Positions 27,685 through 36,877 of a stretch of DNA of 64,000 nucleotides are shown one piece after another (the first letter of the stretch is position 1; each line of letters starts with the position of its first letter). The DNA is taken from the NCBI GenBank assembly GCA_934229785.1, contig CAKQEA010000008.1:1-64000 (forward strand), in the 5' to 3' direction. Below the pieces are notes generated by a model. That model saw only the letters and a program-made list of their open reading frames with translations, did no database searches and was not told the origin of the DNA. The stretch is from an uncultured Anaeroplasmataceae bacterium. GTDB lineage: Bacteria > Bacillota_I > Bacilli_A > Acholeplasmatales > Anaeroplasmataceae. A program made the position numbers and the translations under genes.

Positions 27685-30597
27685 ATGCAAAGAATTGGAT
27701 TAGATGTTGGTTCAACAACAATAAAATGCGTTGTTTTAGATGATAATAATAAGATAATTTATAAAGACTATAAACGTCATTATTCACACATAAAAGATAA
27801 CATAATCGCAAAAATAAAAGAATTAAAAGAAAAAGATATTATAAATGATACTGCCTATATTTCAATTTCTGGTTCTGCTGGTATGGGAATTGCTGATGGA
27901 GCCCATATACCATTTGTTCAGGAAGTATATGCTACCCGTATTGCAGCAAATGAGCTAATACCAGGAACAGATTGCATAATTGAGCTTGGAGGCGAAGATG
28001 CTAAAATACTATTTTTAACTGATGGTATGGAAGTAAGAATGAATGGATCATGTGCTGGTGGTACTGGTGCCTTCATTGATCAAATGGCAACACTATTAAA
28101 TGTTGATATTACAGAAATAAACGGACTTGCAACTCAGCATCAAAAGTTATATTCAATTGCCTCAAGATGTGGAGTTTTTGCTAAAAGTGATATCCAACCA
28201 TTATTAAATCAAGGGGCATCAAAATCAGATATTGCAGCATCTATTTTTTATGCTGTAGTTAATCAAACAATTGGTGGTCTTGCCCAAGGAAGAGAAATAA
28301 CTGGAAATATTGCCTATTTAGGCGGACCATTAACCTTCCTCTCTGAATTAAAAAATGCCTTTGATAAAGTATTAAAAACTGAAGGTATTTGTCCTGAAAA
28401 TTCACTATATTACGTTGCAATTGGTGCTGCCCTATGCTCAAAAACAAAGGTAGATATCAATGAAGCACTAGATTATTTAGAAAATTATATCAATCAATCA
28501 ACCTATGCTTATAACAATCCTCTATTTGAAAATGAGGAGGAATATAATAAATTTATTGAACGTCACAATAAAGCAAGAGTAGAAACATATCCTCTTGATG
28601 GATATGATGGCAAACTATATTTAGGAATTGATTCTGGTTCAACAACCTTAAAATTTGTACTTATTGATGAGGATGGTAATATTCGTTATGAAAATTATCA
28701 GCCAAATAAGGGAAATCCAGTTTCTGTAATTCGCTCAATTTTTACAGAGCTCTACGATAAATATCCCAATTTAAATATTGCTGCCTCTGCTTCAACTGGA
28801 TATGGCGAGGATTTAGCAAAGAATGCATTTACACTTGATGGTGGATTAGTTGAAACAATGGCTCACTTTATGGCTGCCAAAAACTTTATGCCGAATGTTG
28901 ATTTCATTATTGATATTGGTGGACAAGATATAAAATGCTTTAAAATCGAAAACAATGTTATTTCAAACATTTTCCTTAATGAAGCGTGTTCATCTGGATG
29001 TGGATCATTTTTACAAACATTTGCTAATGCACTAGGCTATGATATAGCCGAATTTGCTAAAATTGGACTTATGGCCAAAAAGCCAGTTGACTTGGGATCA
29101 CGCTGTACAGTATTTATGAATTCTTCTGTTAAGCAAGCTCAAAAGGATGGTGCTACAATTGATAATATCTCTGCTGGATTATCAATTTCCGTTGTAAAAA
29201 ATGCTTTATATAAGGTAATAAGAGCTACAAATAAAAAAGCCCTAGGTGAACATATTGTTGTTCAAGGTGGAACATTTTTAAACAAAGCTGTTCTTCGTGC
29301 CTTTGAGCGTGAATTAGGATTAGAGGTTGTATGTCCTAATATTTCTGGATTAATGGGAGCTTATGGAGCAGCCTTATATGCAAAATCTTTAAAAATTAAG
29401 GAAACTACAACAATAACAAAAAAACAGCTTGAGGAATTTACTCATGATGTTAAAAATATTCAGTGCCAGGGTTGCAACAATCATTGCCTTTTAACTATTA
29501 ATACATTTGGTAATAATCCAAACAAATTCATATCAGGAAATAGATGCGAAAAGCCATTAAACAAAAAAAATTCAATAAAAGGTAAAAACATCTATGACTT
29601 TATAAGAGGAAAGCTTCAAAGCTATACTCCGGTAAAAGGAAAACGTGGAAAAATCGCTATTCCTCTTGTTTTAAACATGTATGAGCTTTTACCATTTTGG
29701 CATACATTCTTTACATCTCTTGGATTCGAAGTCGTTAATAGTGGATTTTCAAATTCAAGCATCTACTCATTAGGTCAGCATACAATACCATCTGATACTG
29801 TATGCTACCCTGCAAAGCTAGTTCACGGTCACATTGAAAAACTAATAAATGATGGTAATGAAATAATATTCTATCCATGTACAAGCTACAATATTGATGA
29901 GCATTTAGGTGATAATCATTTTAATTGCCCTATTGTTGCATATTATCCTCAGCAAATAGAAAATAATGTAGGTAAAGTTCATGACATTACCTTCATTCAT
30001 GATTTTATCGCAATTCACGACAAAAATGTATTTATCGATAAGGTATCATATACATTAAAAAAATATTTTAGTAAAATATCTAAAAGTGAAATTATAAAAG
30101 CAACAGACCTAGCATATGAAGAATATGCAAATTATTTAAAAGAAATTAGACAAACAGCCCAAGATTACATAAAAGAGGCAAGAGCTAATAATCAAACAAT
30201 AATTGTACTTGCAGGTCGTCCATATCATGTTGATCCTCAAGTAAATCATGGTATTGATGGCTTAATTGCAGGATTTGGTGCTACTGTGATATCTGAGGAT
30301 TCAATTTCTAACCTTGTTCAAAAATTCCCCGTAGGCGTATTAAATCAATGGACATATCACTCAAGACTATACGCAGCAGCTAAATATTGTACAACACAGC
30401 CAGATATGAATCTTGTTCAGCTTGTATCATTTGGATGTGGTCTTGATGCCGTAACAACTGATGAATGTAAAGAAATTCTTGAGAATAAAAATAAAATTTA
30501 CACTCAAATAAAGATTGATGAAATTACAAATCTAGGAGCAGTTAAAATTAGATTACGTAGTTTATTTGCAGCTTTAAAGCAAAAGGAGGAAGAATAA
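27685..30597 (+). CDS. 2-hydroxyacyl-CoA dehydratase activator / double-cubane protein reductase (BcrAD-BadFG x2 + DUF2229)
   Basis: A 970-residue protein with two ASKHA ATPase domains in tandem (GLDVGSTTIKCVVLD at 4-18, GIDSGSTTLKFVLID near 315), each with a cysteine motif for the bridging iron-sulfur cluster (SCAGGTGAFID and SRCGVFAKSD; EACSSGCGSFLQ and SRCTVFMNSS). The C-terminal third is DUF2229-like with CQGCNNHC and DTVCYPAKLVHGH. Such ATPases fire single electrons at low potential into a partner iron-sulfur enzyme. AGGAGG precedes the ATG. The gene ends 1 nt before its partner. The substrate is open: hydroxyacyl-CoA dehydration or small-molecule reduction by a double-cubane protein. 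Confidence 0.88.
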   Translation: MQRIGLDVGSTTIKCVVLDDNNKIIYKDYKRHYSHIKDNIIAKIKELKEKDIINDTAYISISGSAGMGIADGAHIPFVQEVYATRIAANELIPGTDCIIELGGEDAKILFLTDGMEVRMNGSCAGGTGAFIDQMATLLNVDITEINGLATQHQKLYSIASRCGVFAKSDIQPLLNQGASKSDIAASIFYAVVNQTIGGLAQGREITGNIAYLGGPLTFLSELKNAFDKVLKTEGICPENSLYYVAIGAALCSKTKVDINEALDYLENYINQSTYAYNNPLFENEEEYNKFIERHNKARVETYPLDGYDGKLYLGIDSGSTTLKFVLIDEDGNIRYENYQPNKGNPVSVIRSIFTELYDKYPNLNIAASASTGYGEDLAKNAFTLDGGLVETMAHFMAAKNFMPNVDFIIDIGGQDIKCFKIENNVISNIFLNEACSSGCGSFLQTFANALGYDIAEFAKIGLMAKKPVDLGSRCTVFMNSSVKQAQKDGATIDNISAGLSISVVKNALYKVIRATNKKALGEHIVVQGGTFLNKAVLRAFERELGLEVVCPNISGLMGAYGAALYAKSLKIKETTTITKKQLEEFTHDVKNIQCQGCNNHCLLTINTFGNNPNKFISGNRCEKPLNKKNSIKGKNIYDFIRGKLQSYTPVKGKRGKIAIPLVLNMYELLPFWHTFFTSLGFEVVNSGFSNSSIYSLGQHTIPSDTVCYPAKLVHGHIEKLINDGNEIIFYPCTSYNIDEHLGDNHFNCPIVAYYPQQIENNVGKVHDITFIHDFIAIHDKNVFIDKVSYTLKKYFSKISKSEIIKATDLAYEEYANYLKEIRQTAQDYIKEARANNQTIIVLAGRPYHVDPQVNHGIDGLIAGFGATVISEDSISNLVQKFPVGVLNQWTYHSRLYAAAKYCTTQPDMNLVQLVSFGCGLDAVTTDECKEILENKNKIYTQIKIDEITNLGAVKIRLRSLFAALKQKEEE

Positions 30598-30598
30598 A

Positions 30599-31870
30599 AT
30601 GGAAGAAAATATTGAATATCCAAAATTTACTGCCTCAATGAGAAAAACTCATACAATTTTAATACCAAATATGCTAGAAATACATATGACACTATTTGAG
30701 TCAATTTTACTTCAAAATGGTTATAAGGTTGAAATATGTCGTAATGAAGGACCAGAGGTTGTTGAGGAAGGATTAAAATACGTGCATAACGATACCTGCT
30801 ACCCTGCACTTCTTGTTATTGGTCAATTTATCGACAATCTCAACCATAGAGATGACCTAGATAAGGTAGTTCTTCTTATTACCCAAACTGGTGGAGGCTG
30901 TCGTGCTTCTAACTATATTCACTTGTTAAGAAAAGCCCTAAAAAAGGCTGGATATGGCTATATTCCTGTAGTATCGCTTAATGCCTCAAATCTTGAACCA
31001 GATAGTGGATTAAAATTAGATTTAAAAATGATAAAAAAGCTTGCTGCCGCAATGACATATGGTGATATGCTAATGTATTTAGGCAATAAAACAAGATCAT
31101 ATGAAATACAAAAAGGAGATGCTCATAAGCTTACCTTTGATTGGGTTGATAAGCTATCTAGGCAATTTGAAGTAGATAAGGGAACAAGCTATCATGACTT
31201 AAAGAAAAATATAAATCAAATTGCTAAAGACTTCGATAATCTTAAACTTGATTTATCACATGCTAAGCCAAAGGTTGGAATTGTTGGAGAAATATACGTA
31301 AAATACGCTCCACTTGGAAATAACCATATTGAGGATTTCCTAGTATCTCAAGATGCTGAGGTTATGGTACCTGGTTTATATGGCTTTATGCTATATTGTC
31401 TATATAACAGCATCTACGATAAAAAATACTATAATGCCTCAGGCTTGAAAGCCTTTGGCTGTAAGCTATTAATTAAATATTTAAGAAGACGTGAAAAGCT
31501 AATGATTAATTCTATGAAAAACACAAAGTTTACGCCTATGAAATACTTTGCTGATACAAAGGAACTATCAAAGGGTGTATTATCTCATGGAACAAAAATG
31601 GGAGAAGGCTGGTTATTAACAGCTGAAATGATGGAGCTAGTTGAAATTGGCTATGGCAATATTGTATGTACTCAACCATTTGGCTGCCTACCAAACCATA
31701 TTTGTGGAAAAGGTGTAATGAAAAAAATCAAATCAATTCATCCAGATGCAAATATTGTAGCAATTGATTACGACCCATCAGCAACAAAGGTAAACCAAGA
31801 AAATAGAATTAAGCTAATGCTTTCTATAGCACGTGAACGAATTAAGGAGGATGAGGAAGCAAAATTATAA
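30599..31870 (+). CDS. 2-hydroxyacyl-CoA dehydratase D / double-cubane cluster-type protein
   Basis: A 423-residue partner of the activator. Conserved cysteines appear in NDTCYPALLVIGQF, TQTGGGCRASNYI and TQPFGCLPNHICGKG, the pattern of the HgdB/HgdD-like family to which double-cubane proteins belong. In many Bacillota this domain is fused to the activator in one protein of about 1400 residues; here the genes are separate and 1 nt apart. The stop codon lies inside the loop of a terminator hairpin. Confidence 0.85.
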   Translation: MEENIEYPKFTASMRKTHTILIPNMLEIHMTLFESILLQNGYKVEICRNEGPEVVEEGLKYVHNDTCYPALLVIGQFIDNLNHRDDLDKVVLLITQTGGGCRASNYIHLLRKALKKAGYGYIPVVSLNASNLEPDSGLKLDLKMIKKLAAAMTYGDMLMYLGNKTRSYEIQKGDAHKLTFDWVDKLSRQFEVDKGTSYHDLKKNINQIAKDFDNLKLDLSHAKPKVGIVGEIYVKYAPLGNNHIEDFLVSQDAEVMVPGLYGFMLYCLYNSIYDKKYYNASGLKAFGCKLLIKYLRRREKLMINSMKNTKFTPMKYFADTKELSKGVLSHGTKMGEGWLLTAEMMELVEIGYGNIVCTQPFGCLPNHICGKGVMKKIKSIHPDANIVAIDYDPSATKVNQENRIKLMLSIARERIKEDEEAKL

Positions 31871-31885
31871 TTGCTTCCTTTTTTA
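31854..31885 (+). terminator. Terminator overlapping the end of the dehydratase gene
   Basis: A 9-bp stem (AGGAAGCAA with its complement) is followed by seven T residues. The ATG chosen for the next gene lies 1-2 nt beyond the T-run. Confidence 0.75.
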
Positions 31886-31886
31886 T

Positions 31887-32525
31887 ATGATTTTTAAAAA
31901 CCTAAATCAACAAGAAATAATCACATTAAAAAAAACAACTAGAATAAAAACAAAAGAGCTTTTAAGAGGAGAGGCTCTATATTATGAAAATGATCTATGT
32001 TCCTCTATAGCTATAGTAAAGCGAGGGGTAATAAAGGCTAGTAAAGCATTTAGTGATGGGCATGAGAAAATAATAAGAATAATAAATCAAAATGAAATAA
32101 TTGGTTTATCACTCATATTTTCTTCAAATCCATTTTATAAGGCAACATTCTATGCTGAGATGCTTTCAACCGTTGAAATAATCAATAAAAATGATTTATT
32201 AAAACTAATGGAAAATGAACAAATAAAATTAAATATATTGTCATTAATCTCAGATTATTCAAACAAGCAAAGTGAACACATTAGATTGCTTTCATATAAA
32301 ACCATCAAACAAAAGCTATGCGCCTTTTTATATACTGAATACAAAAGAACAAATGCTACAAGCTTTTTAATTCAATACACTAAAACCGAACTTGCTGCCT
32401 TGTTAAATGTTGAAAGGCCATCATTATCATTTGAATTATCAAAGCTACAATCTGAAGGAATAATAGCTAATCAAAACAAACTATATACAATAATAAAACT
32501 AAATGAGCTAATTAAATATATTTAA
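31887..32525 (+). CDS. Crp/Fnr-family regulator
   Basis: A 212-residue protein with a cyclic-nucleotide-binding-type beta barrel (LLRGEALYYENDLCSSIAIVKRG, residues about 22-44) and a C-terminal Crp-type helix-turn-helix (YTKTELAALLNVERPSLSFELSKLQSEGII). It has no cysteine cluster of the Fnr kind, so the signal is unknown. The start is uncertain: the ATG at 31887 matches the family N-terminus but has no Shine-Dalgarno and abuts the terminator T-run, while a GTG at 31833 lies inside the upstream gene. It probably controls the adjacent dehydratase operon. Confidence 0.8.
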   Translation: MIFKNLNQQEIITLKKTTRIKTKELLRGEALYYENDLCSSIAIVKRGVIKASKAFSDGHEKIIRIINQNEIIGLSLIFSSNPFYKATFYAEMLSTVEIINKNDLLKLMENEQIKLNILSLISDYSNKQSEHIRLLSYKTIKQKLCAFLYTEYKRTNATSFLIQYTKTELAALLNVERPSLSFELSKLQSEGIIANQNKLYTIIKLNELIKYI

Positions 32526-32557
32526 AATGAAATCAGATTTTGGTTTCATTTTTTATT
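32525..32557 (+). terminator. Terminator of the Crp/Fnr-like gene
   Basis: Stem AAATGAAA/TTTCATTT with an 11-nt loop, followed by a T-run on the plus strand. Confidence 0.7.
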
Positions 32558-32560
32558 TAT

Positions 32561-32612
32561 TTAAAAAAGGAAATCTAATTTCAACATATCATTATTGAAA
32601 TCAAATTTCCTT
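32561..32612 (-). terminator. Terminator of the GGDEF-EAL operon
   Basis: A long stem (AAGGAAAT..ATTTCAA and its near complement) followed by TTTTTT on the minus strand. Confidence 0.7.
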
Positions 32613-32631
32613 AATTTGTATTACAAAGAAT

Positions 32632-34158
32632 CTATTCACCAGATAATCTCTTTAAAATATCCTCTGTTGATTCTTCTTTTTGCTCTGTTGTCATATCGGA
32701 AGTTAATCTCTCAGCATCCTCAAGCATACTTACATTATCAAGTAATGTCTTATATTGCTTCTTATCTAGATATTCTCTAAAGGCATCATAGCTCATAGGT
32801 TTTGCAAAATAATAACCCTGGCCATAGAATACACCTTGTTCCTTAACATACTTAGTAATTTCAGCTGTTTCAATACCCTCTGAAATTAACATCTTATTAT
32901 TATCAGTTGCATACTTAACAAGTATAGCAAGTAATTTTTCCTTCATAAAGTTATTTTCAATATCTTTTAAGAATCCTCTACCTAATTTGATAACATCAAT
33001 AGGAGAACGTTGAATTGCTTGAACTGATTGACCATCAAGCTCAAATCCATCGACTGCAATTTTAAAGCCGAAGTCACGAAGCTTATAAATATTTGTTTTA
33101 ATAACAGAAATTTTTTCAACCATCATGAAATCAGAAATTTCTAGCTGATACTGTTCAGGCTTAGCATTATTTTTATTCATAATATCAATAAATTTATTAG
33201 CTAAGTTTACATCAAGCAACTGCTTAGTTGATAAGTTAAGTGATAAACGAAGTGGAATTGTTGGATATCTTTCAGTTAATAGGTTATGAGTATGAATCAT
33301 AGTTTCAATACCCCATTCACCAACCCATTTGATATCTCCTGTTTGCTCTAGAACCTTCAAGAAGGTTGCTGGAGATTGTACACCCTTTGTTGGGTGATTC
33401 CAACGCATTAGGGCCTCGGCACCAAGCATTGTTTTATCTGCTAAGTTAACAATAGGCTGATAGTACAAAACGAACTCTTTATTTAAGATAGCACTCTTAA
33501 CTTCCTTAAAGTACATCATGTTATCCTGTTCTTCTTCCTTAATTGAAGCATAGAAATTAGTAAATTTATCTCCACCATCACGCTTTGATACATAGGTTGT
33601 TAATTGCAAATTAGAATACAAATCAGTAAAATTAGTACCTGCAGCTGGATATGTTGCAATTCCAATAGATGCTGTAATGGAAATTGATTCACCAACTAAA
33701 ACCTGATAAGGATTTGAAATAATTTCATTTAATCTTCCAGCTAATTTCTCAATTCTTCCTTTGTTATCCTCATCCTTAATAAATATCAAATATTCATCAT
33801 TTTCATATCTACATAAAGATGCCTTATAAGGTAAAACACGTAAAATACGTGATGCCATTTCCTTTAGTATTTGATCACATGTTTCATGACCAAATACTTC
33901 ATTCAAATCAGCAAATCCATCGATATCTACATACATTAACGTTAAGGCACCAAAACGATCAACCTTTTTAATGTATTGTGCAATTGACGTTTCCATTGCT
34001 CTACGCGTTACGGCATTTTCAACAATAATTTCACTTTCTTCTCTTTGTCTTCTAATATCTTTTTTAATCAAAAACAAAATCAAAGCAGAAAGACCAATTG
34101 TTATAAATATAAATACAAATGTTAATAAAATTGCTGCTCCATTATTTAATAAAAACAT
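32632..34158 (-). CDS. Membrane-anchored GGDEF-EAL protein with degenerate active sites
   Basis: A 508-residue protein: one membrane helix (residues about 8-32), a GGDEF domain (about 70-200) and an EAL domain (about 220-470). The signature GGDEF is replaced by ENDEY, so no cyclase activity is expected. EAL is present in EALMRW, but the usual DDFG metal loop reads VDGFELD and the KID motif reads IKLG, so phosphodiesterase activity is doubtful. It may bind c-di-GMP or regulate its neighbour. It follows the phosphodiesterase gene by 11 nt and shares its promoter. Confidence 0.85.
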   Translation of the reverse strand: MFLLNNGAAILLTFVFIFITIGLSALILFLIKKDIRRQREESEIIVENAVTRRAMETSIAQYIKKVDRFGALTLMYVDIDGFADLNEVFGHETCDQILKEMASRILRVLPYKASLCRYENDEYLIFIKDEDNKGRIEKLAGRLNEIISNPYQVLVGESISITASIGIATYPAAGTNFTDLYSNLQLTTYVSKRDGGDKFTNFYASIKEEEQDNMMYFKEVKSAILNKEFVLYYQPIVNLADKTMLGAEALMRWNHPTKGVQSPATFLKVLEQTGDIKWVGEWGIETMIHTHNLLTERYPTIPLRLSLNLSTKQLLDVNLANKFIDIMNKNNAKPEQYQLEISDFMMVEKISVIKTNIYKLRDFGFKIAVDGFELDGQSVQAIQRSPIDVIKLGRGFLKDIENNFMKEKLLAILVKYATDNNKMLISEGIETAEITKYVKEQGVFYGQGYYFAKPMSYDAFREYLDKKQYKTLLDNVSMLEDAERLTSDMTTEQKEESTEDILKRLSGE

Positions 34159-34169
34159 ACGAAACCTCC

Positions 34170-36566
34170 CTATTTCTTTGAATTATACTTTTCAAGAAGT
34201 GCAACAGCCTGTTCATAAGGAACAGCTTTACCAATTAAATATCCTTGAATCAAACGAGCGCCAAATTTTTTCACAATATTCGACTGCTCCTGTGTTTCTA
34301 CACCCTCAACAATCAAATCCATATTTAATGAATTACCTAACTCAACAATTGTTTTTACAATGTTATAGTGTACTTTATTAGTTACAATATACTTAGTAAA
34401 TTCCTTATCAATTTTTAAAGTATCAACCGGTAAATCCTTTAAATAAAGCATTGATGAATAACCAGTACAAAAATCATCTAGGTGAATATGAAAGCCCTGT
34501 TCATGAAGTAATCTTAATTTTTCTTGCATAAGCTGGAAATTACCCATTAAGAATGTTTCAGTAATCTCAATAGCAACACTACCAGGCTTAAGTCTCATAA
34601 CCTTAAATTCATCGATAATCTGTTGAACAAAACCAACCTGTAATAACTGAATAGGTGAAACATTCATTGAAACATGAACATTATAAGGCTCAAGCTTTTT
34701 AGCAAGTCTAAATGTCTCCTTAATAACATACCTACCAATATCAAGCATATATCCACGTTGTTCTGCAAGCTCAATAAATGCCTGTGGTGATTTATCCTTA
34801 TATTTAGGATTCATCCATCTAATTAAAGCCTCAAATCCATCGATACGATTAGCATTAACATCATATTGTGGCTGAAGATACATTCTAAATTCCTCATCCT
34901 CAAGACCCTTAACTAAATCACGTTCCATCTCATCAGCTGCCTTAATAGCACCATCCATAGCTGGTTCATATAAAATATAATCCTTAGTAGAGAAATCTGC
35001 AATATTTCTTAAAGACAAATCAAGCTTATTTTTAATAGTCTCTAAATCAACACTGCCCTTATCCTCCTTCTTTAAATCATAAATAACAACCTTACATTTA
35101 ACATATATTTGATTTTTCTTAATTTGAAATGGCTTTTTTAAAGTTTCAAGCGATTCTGTAATCTTTGAAGTTACCTCATCAATATCACTATTAGGGAAAA
35201 CAACAATAAATTTAGAATCATCCATTTGATAAATTGCCAAGCTGCTATAAGCTTCATGAATAACCGTTAAAAATTCATTTAACAAAATATTAAAATTAGC
35301 TCTACCAAATACACCAATAATTTCCTCATATTTCATAATATTATATTCAACAAAAGCAATATCTAAATATGATGAATTTTCAACAATATGATTAAAATTA
35401 TTAGTTAAACTAAATGAGTTATCACAATTTGTAATTTCATTTCGACCACTCATTAAGAACAAATGCTTACGACGTAGGTAATCTAGCGTAATATCAGTAC
35501 CCATCAAATAATAAGACCTTACAACCTTTAAAGGACTTAAATGAAAATAATGAACCTTATCATCATCGAAAGTCAAAGAGCATTCAAAAGCCTTATTTTG
35601 CTTCATTGTAGCTAAAACACTTTCCTGAGTATCAACATCAATCAATGAATCAATAGACTCAAGCTTCTTAATACCATAAATTTGTTTAAATGTTTTATTA
35701 GTAAAAATAACCTTACCATTTAAATCACATCTAATTACAATAGCCTTTGAAGCCTCAATAGAATGTCTATCAACACGTAACAATTTAGAAGCCTTGCGGC
35801 AACCTAAAATTAAAATAACAAGCATTGCAATAAGAATGAAAATACCCATTGCATAGAAAATAAGTGCTTGCTGAACAACCCAGTCAATAGCAAGATATGG
35901 TGAAGTAATAGGAATAAAAGTAGAAATATAATAACCAAAAAATGAAGTACCACTTAAAACACCATTAACACCATTGATAGAATAAACACCACAAAAACTA
36001 TCAGAATCATCTAATAAATCACTTGCCTTAATGGCAGAAAAAATATTATAATCATTACTTTCAATAACAACATTATGAGAAAACAATGTACCATCACTTG
36101 CATAAACAAAAGTATCAAAAACATTTTCATTATTATTAATAACAAAAGAAATAACATCATCAAGCAATACCTTACGACAAACATAAGATATATTGTCCTC
36201 TTCATCAACAACACTCTTTAAAAAATAAAAATAATATTTATAATCAGAAGACAAATTATTAGTAAACCTATGATCCTGCTGAAGTAAAACCTTACGCTCT
36301 GATGTAACATTATTAAATTTAGATTCAACTGCAGTAATAGAAACCTCATCACCAATAGAATCATCGACTAAAAAAGAATCATACAATGAATAAACCCTAG
36401 CTTCAGCCGACTTCTCAATATTTTGTGTTGCCTCATAGCCTAAAACCTTCATTGAAGATTCAGCCTTAGCACGTACTGGTAAATAATAACATACCGCAAT
36501 CGCTGCATAAGATAGAATAAGTACAATACAACTAAGTATGTACCAAGTTAAATCTCTTACTCTCAC
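34170..36566 (-). CDS. Sensor c-di-GMP phosphodiesterase (PAS-degenerate GGDEF-EAL)
   Basis: A 798-residue protein with two membrane helices (about 8-30 and 230-255) around an extracytoplasmic sensor of about 190 residues, a PAS-like segment (VIRCDLNGKVIFTNKTFKQIYG), a degenerate GGDEF (MDDSKF) and a full EAL domain. The EAL motifs are intact: EALIRW (E579), NVSP, EITE, DDFCTGYSS, LKID, EGVET, QGYLIGK. It should hydrolyse c-di-GMP. I chose the GTG at 36566, which has GGGGAGG 7 nt upstream and gives an N-terminus MRVRDLTWYI; the longer frame would run through the leader. The leader carries a shortened GEMM-like aptamer. Confidence 0.88.
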   Translation of the reverse strand: MRVRDLTWYILSCIVLILSYAAIAVCYYLPVRAKAESSMKVLGYEATQNIEKSAEARVYSLYDSFLVDDSIGDEVSITAVESKFNNVTSERKVLLQQDHRFTNNLSSDYKYYFYFLKSVVDEEDNISYVCRKVLLDDVISFVINNNENVFDTFVYASDGTLFSHNVVIESNDYNIFSAIKASDLLDDSDSFCGVYSINGVNGVLSGTSFFGYYISTFIPITSPYLAIDWVVQQALIFYAMGIFILIAMLVILILGCRKASKLLRVDRHSIEASKAIVIRCDLNGKVIFTNKTFKQIYGIKKLESIDSLIDVDTQESVLATMKQNKAFECSLTFDDDKVHYFHLSPLKVVRSYYLMGTDITLDYLRRKHLFLMSGRNEITNCDNSFSLTNNFNHIVENSSYLDIAFVEYNIMKYEEIIGVFGRANFNILLNEFLTVIHEAYSSLAIYQMDDSKFIVVFPNSDIDEVTSKITESLETLKKPFQIKKNQIYVKCKVVIYDLKKEDKGSVDLETIKNKLDLSLRNIADFSTKDYILYEPAMDGAIKAADEMERDLVKGLEDEEFRMYLQPQYDVNANRIDGFEALIRWMNPKYKDKSPQAFIELAEQRGYMLDIGRYVIKETFRLAKKLEPYNVHVSMNVSPIQLLQVGFVQQIIDEFKVMRLKPGSVAIEITETFLMGNFQLMQEKLRLLHEQGFHIHLDDFCTGYSSMLYLKDLPVDTLKIDKEFTKYIVTNKVHYNIVKTIVELGNSLNMDLIVEGVETQEQSNIVKKFGARLIQGYLIGKAVPYEQAVALLEKYNSKK

Positions 36567-36593
36567 AGCTATACCTCCCCTGTCATTTCTTAA

Positions 36594-36650
36594 GTTTAAA
36601 AAAGTCTTAAGACAACTGGCTAGCTCAGAATCCCCTCTAGTTTTGCCCAA
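36594..36650 (-). promoter_or_regulatory. Shortened GEMM-I (c-di-GMP) aptamer in the phosphodiesterase leader
   Basis: The minus strand reads GGGCAAAACTAGAGGGGATT then CTGAGCTAGCCAGTTGTC (36650-36611), closely matching the second half of the complete riboswitch at 50968-51033. GGCAA can pair with TTGTC as stem P1, and the CTAG-CTAG stem is kept. The hairpin with the GNRA-type loop and the GACGCAAAG segment are absent. A short GTC/GAC hairpin and a T-run follow (36613-36597). Confidence 0.6.
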
Positions 36651-36676
36651 ATTTATCAAACATTTTTAACTATTAT

Positions 36677-36705
36677 ATTATATATAATAGGATTTTTAAT
36701 GTCAA
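36677..36705 (-). promoter_or_regulatory. Promoter of the GGDEF-EAL operon
   Basis: Minus-strand TTGACA, exact 17-nt spacer, TATAAT. It puts the start site near 36670, about 20 nt before the aptamer remnant. Confidence 0.85.
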
Positions 36706-36814
36706 GATAAACACATTTAGACTTTTTTATTAGAAATATAATGATTTTAAAAATATATATCAAATCATTAAAGAATAAAATTAACAAAATTATTAATTTT
36801 ACTCTTTAATAATT

Positions 36815-36849
36815 ACAACCTAAACATACTAAACAGTATGCTAGGTTGT
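36815..36849 (-). terminator. Hairpin after the giant surface-protein gene
   Basis: The stem ACAACCTA(g)CATACT with its complement ends about 30 nt downstream of the stop codon. The following sequence is AT-rich without a clean T-run. Confidence 0.5.
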
Positions 36850-36877
36850 AAGTTATTAACAATTATAAGATAAGTTA

